Positions 27,698 to 37,422 of a stretch of DNA of 64,000 bases are shown in pieces. A model generated the notes under the pieces. The model was not told the origin of the DNA. It was given only the letters and a program-made list of their open reading frames with translations, and ran no database searches. Source of the DNA: Lachnospiraceae bacterium (lineage in GTDB: Bacteria > Bacillota > Clostridia > Lachnospirales > Lachnospiraceae); NCBI GenBank assembly GCA_024403615.1, contig JAKSRM010000004.1, positions 1 through 64,000 on the forward strand, given 5' to 3'. The stretch's first letter is position 1. The number at the start of each line of letters is the position of its first letter. A program made the translations under genes and the position numbers.

Positions 27698-28297
27698 TTA
27701 CTTATCGGAAGGGATAATTGTCCCCTTTTCCAGATTCTTATCTACGATGGCAGATGCCAGCTGGAACAAGGCCTCGCTGCCTGGACGCATTCGGTTAATT
27801 CGCTCTCGTACCGGAGTTTCATTTACATCATGGTCCACCCAGGCTTTGCCTTCTCCCAGATCGTTCATCATAATCGGATGAAGAATATCCAGGCTTAAAG
27901 CAAACTTGGCTTCTTTGGTTTCCGAAGCTTCATATTCATCCCAAAGACCGCGCATCCATTTCGCCTGCTCCTCCGGAAGAAGATTAAAAATCCGGTCTGC
28001 CGCCTTTACTTCTCGTTCCCGTTTCGTTTTATTCGCTTCCGGGTCATAGGCATAGGTATCTCCTGCGTCGATTTCTACCATATCATGAATCAGCACCATC
28101 TGAATGACATGCAGAAGGTCTACTTCTTCGTTGGCATATTCCGAAAGCAGCATGGCCATTAAGGCCAGATGCCAGGAATGTTCCGAATCATTTTCCGGCC
28201 GGCTGGCATCGGCAATGTAAGTCTGGCGGTAGATGCTTTTCATTTTATCGATTTCCGCGATAAAGCTTAATTGTTGTTCGATTCTTTCCTGTTCCAT
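27698..28297 (-). CDS. HD-domain hydrolase, YfbR/HDDC2-like 5'-deoxynucleotidase
   Basis: A 199-residue HD-superfamily phosphohydrolase with the metal ligands in NDSEHSWHLA, LIHDMVEIDAGD and a late Asp. This pattern matches the HD_3/YfbR group, whose studied members dephosphorylate deoxyribonucleoside monophosphates. It starts one base after the lepB stop, so it is cotranscribed. A housecleaning role in nucleotide pools is inferred from family. Confidence 0.85.
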   Translation of the reverse strand: MEQERIEQQLSFIAEIDKMKSIYRQTYIADASRPENDSEHSWHLALMAMLLSEYANEEVDLLHVIQMVLIHDMVEIDAGDTYAYDPEANKTKREREVKAADRIFNLLPEEQAKWMRGLWDEYEASETKEAKFALSLDILHPIMMNDLGEGKAWVDHDVNETPVRERINRMRPGSEALFQLASAIVDKNLEKGTIIPSDK

Positions 28298-28298
28298 A

Positions 28299-28946
28299 TT
28301 AGTTTAACTTTCCTATTCTAGAAAACGGCCAGTAAACAAATAAGGCTTTACCAAGTATCGCTTTCTTTCTTACGTAAGTGTTGGTCCAATATCGGGCATC
28401 TTTGGAATTTCCCCGGTTGTCTCCCATAACAAAGTAGGAACCTTCCGGAACCGTATATGGGCCATAATCTTCCGAGTCCATATTTCTCGTTACGTAATAA
28501 TCTGGATTAATATATGGCTCGTCTAATTCTTCTCCATCAATATAGGTTACGCCGTCAATCACTTCCACCGTTTCCCCCGGTAAACCGATTACTCGTTTTA
28601 CGAAAACCTGAGAAGGATCGTCCGGATATTTAAACACAACAATATCTCCCCGGTCTGGGTCGCTAAACCAATAAGAAACACGAAGTCCAATCATTCGGGA
28701 ACCAGGCATAATGGTATTCTCCATGGAGCCTGTTGGAACTGTGGAATTGATGATAATTACAAAGTTGATGAAAAGGGCGATTACCAAGGCCAGCACAATA
28801 ATAATCACCCACTCTAAGGCGTTATACAGTTTCGGGTTAGTAGCTCTTTTCTCTTCTTTTTTTCTCTTTCTTAATTCTTTCGGCGAAAGAAGGCTTTCGT
28901 CTTGAATCAGATCTTTATGGCGTTCTTTGTCTTCTGGTTTCATCAT
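28299..28946 (-). CDS. lepB: Signal peptidase I
   Basis: A 215-residue membrane protease that removes signal peptides from secreted proteins. It has a charged cytoplasmic N-terminus, one transmembrane segment (about residues 46-66), the nucleophile Ser74 in VPTGSM, the general base Lys117 in VFVKRVIG, and the GDNRGNSKDARYW box. This is the single-TM Gram-positive (SipS-like) type. It likely processes the secreted proteins encoded elsewhere in this window. It forms a pair with the HD hydrolase. Confidence 0.96.
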   Translation of the reverse strand: MMKPEDKERHKDLIQDESLLSPKELRKRKKEEKRATNPKLYNALEWVIIIVLALVIALFINFVIIINSTVPTGSMENTIMPGSRMIGLRVSYWFSDPDRGDIVVFKYPDDPSQVFVKRVIGLPGETVEVIDGVTYIDGEELDEPYINPDYYVTRNMDSEDYGPYTVPEGSYFVMGDNRGNSKDARYWTNTYVRKKAILGKALFVYWPFSRIGKLN

Positions 28947-29015
28947 TACTTTTTCTTTAACTATTTATTATTTTTTGTATCAAATTTTCTTGAAAATTTA
29001 ATCTTTTTGTAACAA

Positions 29016-29048
29016 TTATCCCCACGTTTTGTGGAAAAATGTGGATAA
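29016..29048. promoter_or_regulatory. Inverted pair of DnaA-box-like sites
   Basis: TTATCCCCA (29016-29024, one mismatch) and TGTGGATAA (29040-29048, perfect complement of TTATCCACA) face each other in the 180-base gap between lepB and the lipid kinase gene. An inner CCAC/GTGG pair adds to the dyad. The role is unknown. Confidence 0.45.
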
Positions 29049-29125
29049 CTTTTTAGTTTTTGCACACACTACATATCGTTTGTTGTCTATCTCAAAACCA
29101 CAAAACGTATGTTTTTTAAATCTTT

Positions 29126-30046
29126 TTAAACTTTTTTCACCCGAATCTTAACAGCTTTCTGGAAGTTTTCAATGTTGACAACGGTGTGTTTTCCACCATC
29201 TTCCCCATCAATAACCCATTGCACTTCCTTTTCGGAGGTAAAGGTAATCTTTTTTGCTTTGAATTTCCGTACTTCTACGGTGGATTTGTCTTTATTTGGA
29301 GAAATCAGCATGTTGTTGACCTGCTTTGCAAATCCCACAATATTTTTCGGACGTCGCAACAAAATGACTTCGAATAATCCATCCTGAAGGTCTACACTGT
29401 TTCCCGTAATTCCGCTGAATCCACCGACGCTGAAGGTGTTCGTTACCATGCCCAGATAATAATCTCCTTCTTCGCTATGGAGATTTCCTGCTTCGTCTTC
29501 ATACTGTACTTTCAAGTTATTGGACTCCAGATGAATCAGAGCCTTTACGCCCTCAGAAATATAAGCAGCACGACCATATTTCTTTTTCAGGTCTTGAGGC
29601 GTGAAACAAGAAACTGCGGACAGTTTACCAAAGGAAGTAACGTAGGTGAAATACTGATCGTTCATACGACCGATGTCCGTAGGAAAATCCATTCCCAAAG
29701 CTGCTACATTGACCGCCTCCAGAATGTCTTTTGGCAGGCCGAAGCTCTTGCCCGTATCGTTGGTGGAACCCGTAGGAATAAATCCAACGGGTTTCCGTTT
29801 CGATTCTTCCAATTCCATCATGGCGGATACGGTTTCGCTTAAGGTTCCGTCGCCTCCCGCGCATACAATCAGATCATAATCACCAGCTCGCTCCATAATT
29901 TCTCTTTTTCCATCATTTGGAGCTTTGGTCTGGTAAAGCGTAATCTCGTAGCCACGTTTTTCAAAAGCAGTCTTTATTTGATTGATATTTTTTACAACCT
30001 TGCCTTTTCCGGCTTTTGGATTGTAAACAAATAATACTTTGTTCAT
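29126..30046 (-). CDS. Diacylglycerol kinase-family lipid kinase (YegS/BmrU-like)
   Basis: A 306-residue lipid kinase with the ATP-binding motif GGDGTLSETV, the N-terminal NPKAGKGK motif and GFIPTGSTNDTGKS. Related DgkB/YegS enzymes phosphorylate diacylglycerol or phosphatidylglycerol using ATP. The start is one base after the pepP stop. It is the last gene of the glpK-tcdA-pepP-kinase operon. Its company with glycerol kinase suggests lipid precursor recycling, which is inference. Confidence 0.9.
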   Translation of the reverse strand: MNKVLFVYNPKAGKGKVVKNINQIKTAFEKRGYEITLYQTKAPNDGKREIMERAGDYDLIVCAGGDGTLSETVSAMMELEESKRKPVGFIPTGSTNDTGKSFGLPKDILEAVNVAALGMDFPTDIGRMNDQYFTYVTSFGKLSAVSCFTPQDLKKKYGRAAYISEGVKALIHLESNNLKVQYEDEAGNLHSEEGDYYLGMVTNTFSVGGFSGITGNSVDLQDGLFEVILLRRPKNIVGFAKQVNNMLISPNKDKSTVEVRKFKAKKITFTSEKEVQWVIDGEDGGKHTVVNIENFQKAVKIRVKKV

Positions 30047-30047
30047 G

Positions 30048-31805
30048 TTAGAATACGGATTTTGTATATTCAGCCAGCCATTCCTGGGTTTCTTTATCTA
30101 AGTAACATTTTTCTGTTTCATAAACGGATTTATGGTAATCGTTCAGAAGTTTCTTGTCTTCTTCGGTCATGTATTTCGTATCAATACCGTCTAAGTCGAT
30201 TGGAATAAAGGTCAGGTTTTCAAACTGCATAAACTTACCATCTTCCGTTTCCATATAAGGAACAACGATCATTTCGTTTTCGGTACGGATACCAAACTTG
30301 CCTTCTCTGTAAACGCCAGGCTCGTTGGTTACAACCATGCCCTCCTTGAATACGGCGCTTGGGCCAGCTGCGTTAATACTCCAACGGATGTTGTGAGGTC
30401 CTTCATGAACGTTCAAAATATGACCTACGCCATGACCGGTACCGCATTTATAATCCATGCCTTCTTTCCACATAACTTCTCTAGCACAGATATCTACGTT
30501 CTCTCCTCTGCAGCCTTCAATGAATTTCGCATTCAGAAGTCGTAACATGGAAACAGCAGTTAAGGTAAAAGCTTTCTTTTCTTCTTCTGTTAACTCGCCA
30601 AGAACGAAGGTTCTGGTAATGTCCGTGGTTCCGTCTTTGTACTGAGCACCACTATCTACTAACAGCATTCCTTCTGCTTCGATTTTCTTTGCAGTTTCCG
30701 GAGTAGCTGCATAATGCATCATGGCTGCATTTTCTTTATAAGCTGCAATGGTTCCAAAAGAACGGTCTAAGAACATATCGCTTTCTGCACGAAGGCCCGT
30801 CAGATATTTATCGACACTGTCTTCGTCCATTTCGATTTTTCCTACATTTTCTTTCAGCCATTTCATGAACTTGATTTCTACTGCGGAATCTCTTCTTAAA
30901 GCTTCCTTCAGGCATACGATTTCGGTTTCGTTCTTCACGCCCTTCATTAAAGTAGATGGATTCTTAATATCGATAATCTTCTGTCCCTTATCGGTGAAGT
31001 AACGATAGGTGTCATAACTGATTCTGCTCAGATCCATGAGAATATTATCAAATTCTACGCTGTCATCTTTGTACCAGTCTTTTCCATAGCCTTTGCCATT
31101 GGTGTAAAGGTGGGCAATGCCTCCGCTGATAACTGCAAAGCCATAGGCTACTGGATTACAAGGAATATCGTTGGCACGGATATTGAAAATCCATGCAATA
31201 TCATCTAAAGAGTTCAGGAAGTAGCCATAGGTTCCGTTCTTTACGCCGTAAGAACAATCGTCAATGGCTTTCTCCAGTTCTTTACGGATTCTAGCCAGCT
31301 TGGATTCGCTGGTTTCGCCACAAGCTTCTAATGGCATCTGCCAAGTTTCGGAGAAGTTCTGTGCCGGACGATCGGTCCAGATTTCACCAATCAGGTCTCT
31401 GTCATAAACAACTTTCTTTGCTTTTCTTCCAATCTGTTTTGCAAAATTTGCATTAACAACGCTTCCGTCAAAACCTAAAACTTTTCCTGCCGCCTGCTCT
31501 ACTAAAAAGTCTGCAGGTTCTGGAATTTCTGGTCTGCCCCATTTCATTAAAGTGATTCCGCTGCCTTCAATCTGGTTTGCAGCCTGAATGTAATAACGTC
31601 CGTCAGCAAAAAGCCATGCTTCGTCCTGAGTCACAATTACATGTCCTGCACTGCCAGTAAAGCCGGAAATAAAGCTGATACATTTGAAATGAGATGCTAC
31701 GTATTCACTGTTATGGCAGTCGCTCATCGGAATGTAGTAAACATCAATGCCTGCTTCTTTCATTAACTTTCTTAATTCACTGATTCTTGTTTTTACATCA
31801 CTCAT
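30048..31805 (-). CDS. pepP: Xaa-Pro aminopeptidase, M24B family
   Basis: A 585-residue metallopeptidase of the three-domain (XPNPEP1-like) type that removes N-terminal residues preceding proline. Two creatinase-like N-terminal domains are followed by the pita-bread catalytic domain with metal ligands in GAQYKDGTTDITRT (two Asp), GTGHGVGHILNVHEGP (His), NEPGVYREGKFG (Glu) and RTENEMIV (Glu). It overlaps the tcdA stop by four bases (ATGA). The gene symbol follows common usage. Confidence 0.94.
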   Translation of the reverse strand: MSDVKTRISELRKLMKEAGIDVYYIPMSDCHNSEYVASHFKCISFISGFTGSAGHVIVTQDEAWLFADGRYYIQAANQIEGSGITLMKWGRPEIPEPADFLVEQAAGKVLGFDGSVVNANFAKQIGRKAKKVVYDRDLIGEIWTDRPAQNFSETWQMPLEACGETSESKLARIRKELEKAIDDCSYGVKNGTYGYFLNSLDDIAWIFNIRANDIPCNPVAYGFAVISGGIAHLYTNGKGYGKDWYKDDSVEFDNILMDLSRISYDTYRYFTDKGQKIIDIKNPSTLMKGVKNETEIVCLKEALRRDSAVEIKFMKWLKENVGKIEMDEDSVDKYLTGLRAESDMFLDRSFGTIAAYKENAAMMHYAATPETAKKIEAEGMLLVDSGAQYKDGTTDITRTFVLGELTEEEKKAFTLTAVSMLRLLNAKFIEGCRGENVDICAREVMWKEGMDYKCGTGHGVGHILNVHEGPHNIRWSINAAGPSAVFKEGMVVTNEPGVYREGKFGIRTENEMIVVPYMETEDGKFMQFENLTFIPIDLDGIDTKYMTEEDKKLLNDYHKSVYETEKCYLDKETQEWLAEYTKSVF

Positions 31806-32503
31806 TTTAATCCAAGCTCCTTTATTACTTCATTTGCCATCAGCATTCCAGCCGCCGCTACTACCGGTGCCAAAGAGCCAATGGTTTTTCTTTTTTCGGT
31901 TCCATCTCCCTCCGGTTTTAAGGCCGGTTCTGTGGAGAATACTACTTTTACATTTTCTATTCCACGCGTCTTCAGCTCATGGCGCATAACCTTCGCCAAA
32001 GGACATACGTTGGTTTTGGAAATATCCGCTACACGGAAGGCCGTCGGATCCATCTTGTTGCCCGCTCCCATACAGCTAATGACTGGGACCTTCGCTTCCT
32101 TTGCCTTCTCAATGATTGCTATTTTCGCAGCAACCGTATCTACTGCATCAATAATGTAATCGAACTTTGTGAAATCAAAGTTGGCCGCCTCATCCGGTAA
32201 GAAAAAGATCTTGCAGGTTTCTACTTTCGCTTCCGGATTAATGCTTAACACCCGCTCTTTTCCTACCTCTACTTTCGGCTTTCCGACGTTATCCATGGTG
32301 GCAATAATCTGCCGGTTCAAGTTGGATAAGGAAACGTCGTCTCCATCCACTAGCAGAAAAGAGCCAATACCCGTCCGTGCTAAAGCCTCCAGACAATAGC
32401 CACCGACGCCGCCGATACCGAAAAGGGCAACCTTTGCATTCTTTAATTTTCCAACTGCGGCTTCTCCTAAAACCAGCGCAGTTCTTGAAAAACGTTCGTC
32501 CAT
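31802..32503 (-). CDS. tcdA: tRNA threonylcarbamoyladenosine dehydratase
   Basis: A 233-residue E1-like (ThiF/MoeB fold) ATP-dependent enzyme that cyclises t6A37 to ct6A in ANN-decoding tRNAs. It has the nucleotide motif GIGGVGGYCLEALARTGIG, the DGDDVSLSNLNRQ loop and the TcdA-typical ADISKTNVCPLAKVMRHEL segment. I chose the ATG that overlaps the glpK stop (TAATG), because family N-termini begin with xERFSRT. It is tightly coupled to both neighbours. Confidence 0.92.
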   Translation of the reverse strand: MDERFSRTALVLGEAAVGKLKNAKVALFGIGGVGGYCLEALARTGIGSFLLVDGDDVSLSNLNRQIIATMDNVGKPKVEVGKERVLSINPEAKVETCKIFFLPDEAANFDFTKFDYIIDAVDTVAAKIAIIEKAKEAKVPVISCMGAGNKMDPTAFRVADISKTNVCPLAKVMRHELKTRGIENVKVVFSTEPALKPEGDGTEKRKTIGSLAPVVAAAGMLMANEVIKELGLK

Positions 32504-33996
32504 TATTCCATATTTGCCCAGAACTTCGCGGTTTCCACCGCACGGTTCCAACCCTTTATTTTCATGTCACGCTCTTTTTTACTCATTTCCGGAGTAAAAA
32601 CTTTTGCGATTTTCTGGTTTTTCTTTAATTCTTCTTCGCTTTCCCAATAGCCTACCGTAAGGCCTGCTAAATAAGCAGCTCCCAAAGCGGTATTTTCTAC
32701 CATCTTCGGACGCTCGATAGCGGTATTTACAATGTCGGACTGGAACTGCATCAACATATTGTTGTTACTAGCTCCGCCATCTACCTTCAAAGATTTTAAT
32801 TTGCATTTCGCATCCGCTTCCATGGCTTTAATGACATCATGGGTCTGATAGCAGATGGATTCCAAGCAGGCTCTGGTAAGATGGTTCTTGTTAAAGCCTC
32901 TGGTAATTCCTACCATGGTGCCTCTCGCTTCCTGGTTCCAATGAGGAGCGCCTAAGCCGGTAAAAGCAGGAACGAAATAAGCACCTTCCGTATCATCTAC
33001 CAACTTCGCAGCTTTTTCGCTGGCGCTGGATTTTTTTACTACTTCCATTTCGTCCCGGAGCCATTGTACAACCGCTCCACCAATAAAGATGCTGCCTTCC
33101 AGTACATAATCTACTTTTTCACTGCGTCCGGCAGCGATGGTTGTTAAAAGTCCGTTCTTCGATTCGATGGCTTTCTTTCCTGTGTTCATCAACAAGAAGC
33201 AACCGGTGCCATAAGTATTCTTTACGTCGCCTTTCTGGAAGCCGCAAAGGCCAAATAAGGAAGACTGCTGATCTCCAGCCACACCACAGATTGGAATCTC
33301 TCCACTGATCAGTTCCACCGCTGTATTACCATACATATAGCCAGACGGATGAACTTCCGGCAACATGGATTTTGGAATGCCGAAGTATTCTAAGATTTCC
33401 TCATCCCAGCATAATTTCTTTATATCAAATAACATGGTACGGGAAGCGTTGGTGTAATCCGTGGCATGAATTTTTCCGCCGCTTAAATTCCACATCAACC
33501 AGGTATCTACGGTTCCGAACAGAAGATCTCCTGCTTGTGCTGCTTTCTTCGCACCCTTTACGTTATCTAAAATCCATTTGATTTTTGATGCGCTGAAATA
33601 AGCATCCGGAATCAAACCAGTACGCTCTTTTATTTTCTGCTGCATGTCTTCCGGAATGGCGTCAATGATAGGAGCCGTTCTCCTACACTGCCATACGATG
33701 GCATTATAAACTGGTTCTCCCGTCTTTTTATTCCAAACAATGGTGGTCTCTCTCTGGTTGGTGATTCCGATGGCCGCGATATTCTCTGTGGTTGCGCCAA
33801 CTTTCATGGCAGCCTCAGCTGCAACACCAATCTGTGTAGACCAGATTTCTTTTGGGTCATGCTCTACCCAACCTGGCTGCGGATAAATCTGCGTAAACTC
33901 TTTCTGGCTTACGCTGACGATTTCACCTTTTTTATTAAAGAGAATGCATCTGGAGCTGGTAGTTCCCTGATCCAGAGCCATGATATATTTTTTCAT
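32503..33996 (-). CDS. glpK: Glycerol kinase
   Basis: A 497-residue FGGY-family kinase forming glycerol 3-phosphate from glycerol and ATP. Signatures: [14 protein letters not shown] at the N-terminus, [12 protein letters not shown], and [17 protein letters not shown]. The internal ATG is used because GGGGGA lies seven bases upstream. It leads a four-gene operon. No glpF or glpD is next to it. Confidence 0.96.
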   Translation of the reverse strand: MKKYIMALDQGTTSSRCILFNKKGEIVSVSQKEFTQIYPQPGWVEHDPKEIWSTQIGVAAEAAMKVGATTENIAAIGITNQRETTIVWNKKTGEPVYNAIVWQCRRTAPIIDAIPEDMQQKIKERTGLIPDAYFSASKIKWILDNVKGAKKAAQAGDLLFGTVDTWLMWNLSGGKIHATDYTNASRTMLFDIKKLCWDEEILEYFGIPKSMLPEVHPSGYMYGNTAVELISGEIPICGVAGDQQSSLFGLCGFQKGDVKNTYGTGCFLLMNTGKKAIESKNGLLTTIAAGRSEKVDYVLEGSIFIGGAVVQWLRDEMEVVKKSSASEKAAKLVDDTEGAYFVPAFTGLGAPHWNQEARGTMVGITRGFNKNHLTRACLESICYQTHDVIKAMEADAKCKLKSLKVDGGASNNNMLMQFQSDIVNTAIERPKMVENTALGAAYLAGLTVGYWESEEELKKNQKIAKVFTPEMSKKERDMKIKGWNRAVETAKFWANME

Positions 33997-34025
33997 TTGC
34001 AAGTCCCCCATAAATATACAGAGTT

Positions 34026-34054
34026 ATTATACCATCATAATCATCGTCAGTTAA
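34026..34054 (-). promoter_or_regulatory. Promoter of the glpK operon
   Basis: On the minus strand: TTAACT (34049-34054), 17-base spacer, TATAAT (34026-34031), about 30 bases before the glpK start. Confidence 0.7.
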
Positions 34055-34164
34055 GAGTTAGATTACTTTTTTTCAGTCTGAATCGTAATGATTTTTCTAT
34101 GATTATCTAACAGTCCTGGCAGCTACCCATAGTAAAATAAATACGTTACCCGCCAAATATAAAA

Positions 34165-34192
34165 AACAAGCTCTGGAAATCCAGAGCTTGTT
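34165..34192 (-). terminator. Terminator of the HD-RyR/SLOG/TIR operon
   Basis: Perfect 12-bp stem AACAAGCTCTGG / CCAGAGCTTGTT with an AAAT loop, followed on the minus strand by TTTTATATTT, ~50 bases after the TIR gene stop. Confidence 0.92.
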
Positions 34193-34241
34193 AAAAATTA
34201 TCCTAATTCAAATGCGCCGATATTTAGCAGGAGGCTTTTTA

Positions 34242-37200
34242 TTACTCGATAAAGTATTTTTCCTTTTCCGCATTCGTTAGTTCCCTACTGCCCAAATATT
34301 CACGGGCTGCCTCCAGAAGATTATTGCCCTCCAGATAATCCAGTACGTATAAGGTGGTTTCGCCTTCCTTATACAGCAACACTCTGCTTCCGTCTGAACT
34401 GCTACCAAGGATTACGATATCCCCACATTTAAAATCCAGCATAGGGCTGCCTGAGGCTTCATCCATCAAGACGCCGCCCTCATAATAAGACCGGGTGTCT
34501 CCTACACGTACGGTTCCCTCAATTTTTTCGAATTCCGCCGTATCATAATCCGATTCGGTATAATTCTGTCCGTCAAAATAATAACATTGTCCGCGGCCGA
34601 TAGAGGAATATAGGATGATTCCTTTTTTATCTTCGCTTAAAGCGACTTTGCTTATTCCATCCAGATCAATTACAACTTCGTTATCATTCTTCATGTCAAC
34701 GATATGGGTCTGGCAATCATACAGATATACACTTACCATATCCGAGAAGCCTTTCACCTCACAGTCGGTTAAAATGCCCGCGAATCCGTGGCAGAAAAAG
34801 GACTCCTCATTGCCGGTCCGCTCCCATGTATCCATGTCAATTACCTGGGTTTTATGGCGGCTAGAGGCATTGCCGTTCGGCAGGCCCTGATGGATCCGAA
34901 GCAGATGATCTTCCACCTCAAATTCTAGTTTCGACCAGTTATATGCTTCCATATAGTTGTACTTTTCTTCAAACGTCCCTATTTCATAAACATAAATCGC
35001 GAATTCTTCGCCCTTATAGATGACATATTTTCCATCTGGTGTAATTCCCACAGGGCTGACTTTATAAGTATTATTTGACAACGTCGAGCCATCGCGGAAA
35101 TCGATTCCTTCCGCCTGCGGCCGTAAGGTGTGGAGAAGTTCGTGAGTTTCCGTATCATAGATATAAATAACCGAGCCCTCTCCATCTTTACCGGACACGC
35201 TCATATATTGGTCATTTATTGCATATATATAATATTTGCATGGCTCATCCTGAAAATTATAGGCCCTTACGATTTCTTCTTCCCCGGTTTCAATATCCCG
35301 TGAAACTACATGGAATTCCATTAATCCGGATGTCAGATACCAAACTTCTTTTCCATTGGTGGTAATAGCCGACTGGTCCGGCCGTTCCACCCACGCTCCC
35401 ACATTCGTTATAACAGTGGAGGTCTTGCTGCTTTCTTTAAGGAGTCTTGCTTGGCCTTCCCCGACCAGCAGGATGAAACTGTCATCCGTTCCGTTGCCAT
35501 ATACATCCTTATACGCAAATGCTGCATCCGTCAGCTCAAAATTCACATAAATATTCTGGATCACTTTTCCGTCGATTCCGACAATAAGGCAATTATTACC
35601 GGAAGAACATAACAATCTGGATCCATCTTCATTAAAATGCAGGGTAGAGATCGGAAGGCCTTCTGTTTCGGCCGTTACCAATCTGCCGCTATCATAATCA
35701 TATATGTATAAGCCACCATTCTGGGTCGTAAAAGCAATATGGCTGTCAACGCTTGACGCACATAGAATTTCCAGATAGCTGCCGTCCAGATTGGTATAAG
35801 GAATGTGATCCAGCTGCTGCTGCGAATAGGTGTCAAAAATATGTACTCCTTTTCCACACAGCGCAATTATCTTCGTTCCGTCATAAGACGGATAATAATA
35901 AGTGAACAGCGATTCGTTGATTTCTTCGTATTTTTCCTCAACGAAGTAAGAATATACAACATTCTCGGTAAAAACTTCCTCAAAATCCCCGGCCCTCATC
36001 AGCACAAGGTCGCTGCGTGCCTCGTCATGTCCCATGAACCTGGTCAGATAATATGTGCCGTCCTGAGGCTCTTCCTGCATGAATTCTCTCGGATAAATCA
36101 CAGGCCTGTCAATGCCTACCAACGCACTATTATTTTTCTGCACCTCTCGGTTGCTGTTTTCTGTTGTCAGATTGTTTTCCACATAAAATCCACTTTGGGT
36201 AAATACATAGCCATTACAGTCCTCCGTTACCGCTATTGGAAAATCGTATTTATTAAAATATCCGTATTGGTATAGCAGGCGGTGCTCCGCGTCACCGCTG
36301 TCATTGATATCCATTCGGTTAATACCGGAAGAATCCGTATACAAAACGGTCTTCAAGTCGGAAGAGAACACCAGTTGGAATGGGCTTTTTCCCAAATTAA
36401 ATCCAGACGTCGTTTCCATTCCGCTATTAAGGTCGTAGGCGCAAATGTATCCGTCAACATCGTCAGAGCACATAGCTAATACATCGCCATAGGCCCTAAA
36501 ACTCTTTATGTCAATGTCAAAGTCTTTCACAACCTCATATTCATTTGCCAGACTGGATACCAGGGATGATCGCAGTGTATATAAAGCTTCCTGTGTAACT
36601 GGTCTGTCCGGATTGTCAAAATCCTCCGGCAGCGCTTCCATGGACAGCAATGCGGCTAGCCTTGCATCTCCAGAATCATCCAGTATGCCGTCGGCTGCCT
36701 GCGCCAGATACTTAGACTGGGATATCTGTGCAGTATTTCTTTCGGAAGAAACCTGATTATTTTTAATAATCGCATAGGTTGAAAAAGCTGCCAGTAAAAC
36801 AATGATGCCGCCCAGAATACCTGCAGTGATCCGGTTCTTTCTCTGTCTTGCCCTCTGTTTCAGGTCATCATAATTAACGCCCAGCATCGGCGCAAAAATT
36901 CTCAGTTTCTCATTTTGTAATTTCTTTATGGATTCTTCTACGCTGTCGGCACGGACGTCTGCAGCCAAAGGTTCCTTTTCTATACGCACCCCGTCGATCT
37001 CCTCAAATCGCAAGGCTTCCGGAAAGGCTTCCTCGGGTTCCCCATCCACAAGCACAGTCAGAATGTGGTCATGTCTTCCAAGGGAAATGAAGTAGTTTAT
37101 TTCCTCTGCGCACCATTTGGATTTTAGGAATTCCGGAGAGCAGATGCAAATCAGCCACTCGCTGTTTTCCAGCGCCTGGTGGATATCATCCCCCAGGTTA

Positions 37201-37382
37201 CTTGACAGAGGCAGTTCTTCCTTATCCCGAAACACCCGTCCCATTTTGCTTATTCCCTGGAAATCCCGGATTGCTTTTGGAATACTATAATTTTCAATCA
37301 GAGAATGTAGTTTTTCCGCAATCTTATCATCCGGCGAAATATGCCGATATGAAATAAACGCTTTATACCTGTAAGTATCCAT
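34242..37382 (-). CDS. TIR-TM-beta-propeller protein
   Basis: A 1046-residue protein. Residues ~5-150 form a TIR domain beginning YKAFISYRH. Helix C carries SKWCAEEI, and Glu94 aligns with the catalytic Glu of NAD-hydrolysing TIRs such as SARM1. A transmembrane helix lies at ~186-206. A helical segment (~215-285, with LAALLSMEALP) of the kind found next to WD40/STAND modules follows. The remaining ~750 residues are beta-rich WD40/PQQ-like blades (repeated YDYDSG, YDTETHELLHTL-like units). The TIR should be cytoplasmic. It is the last gene of the three-gene operon, with GGAGGTG before its ATG. I infer an NAD+-consuming or signal-making effector controlled by the propeller. Confidence 0.88.
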   Translation of the reverse strand: MDTYRYKAFISYRHISPDDKIAEKLHSLIENYSIPKAIRDFQGISKMGRVFRDKEELPLSSNLGDDIHQALENSEWLICICSPEFLKSKWCAEEINYFISLGRHDHILTVLVDGEPEEAFPEALRFEEIDGVRIEKEPLAADVRADSVEESIKKLQNEKLRIFAPMLGVNYDDLKQRARQRKNRITAGILGGIIVLLAAFSTYAIIKNNQVSSERNTAQISQSKYLAQAADGILDDSGDARLAALLSMEALPEDFDNPDRPVTQEALYTLRSSLVSSLANEYEVVKDFDIDIKSFRAYGDVLAMCSDDVDGYICAYDLNSGMETTSGFNLGKSPFQLVFSSDLKTVLYTDSSGINRMDINDSGDAEHRLLYQYGYFNKYDFPIAVTEDCNGYVFTQSGFYVENNLTTENSNREVQKNNSALVGIDRPVIYPREFMQEEPQDGTYYLTRFMGHDEARSDLVLMRAGDFEEVFTENVVYSYFVEEKYEEINESLFTYYYPSYDGTKIIALCGKGVHIFDTYSQQQLDHIPYTNLDGSYLEILCASSVDSHIAFTTQNGGLYIYDYDSGRLVTAETEGLPISTLHFNEDGSRLLCSSGNNCLIVGIDGKVIQNIYVNFELTDAAFAYKDVYGNGTDDSFILLVGEGQARLLKESSKTSTVITNVGAWVERPDQSAITTNGKEVWYLTSGLMEFHVVSRDIETGEEEIVRAYNFQDEPCKYYIYAINDQYMSVSGKDGEGSVIYIYDTETHELLHTLRPQAEGIDFRDGSTLSNNTYKVSPVGITPDGKYVIYKGEEFAIYVYEIGTFEEKYNYMEAYNWSKLEFEVEDHLLRIHQGLPNGNASSRHKTQVIDMDTWERTGNEESFFCHGFAGILTDCEVKGFSDMVSVYLYDCQTHIVDMKNDNEVVIDLDGISKVALSEDKKGIILYSSIGRGQCYYFDGQNYTESDYDTAEFEKIEGTVRVGDTRSYYEGGVLMDEASGSPMLDFKCGDIVILGSSSDGSRVLLYKEGETTLYVLDYLEGNNLLEAAREYLGSRELTNAEKEKYFIE

Positions 37383-37422
37383 TCATACACCTCCGTGAAA
37401 TTTTATATTACTTTTTTAATAC

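Noticed and set aside
29016..29048. A chromosomal replication origin
   Set aside because: Only two DnaA-like boxes, and no dnaA, dnaN, gidA or rpmH nearby.
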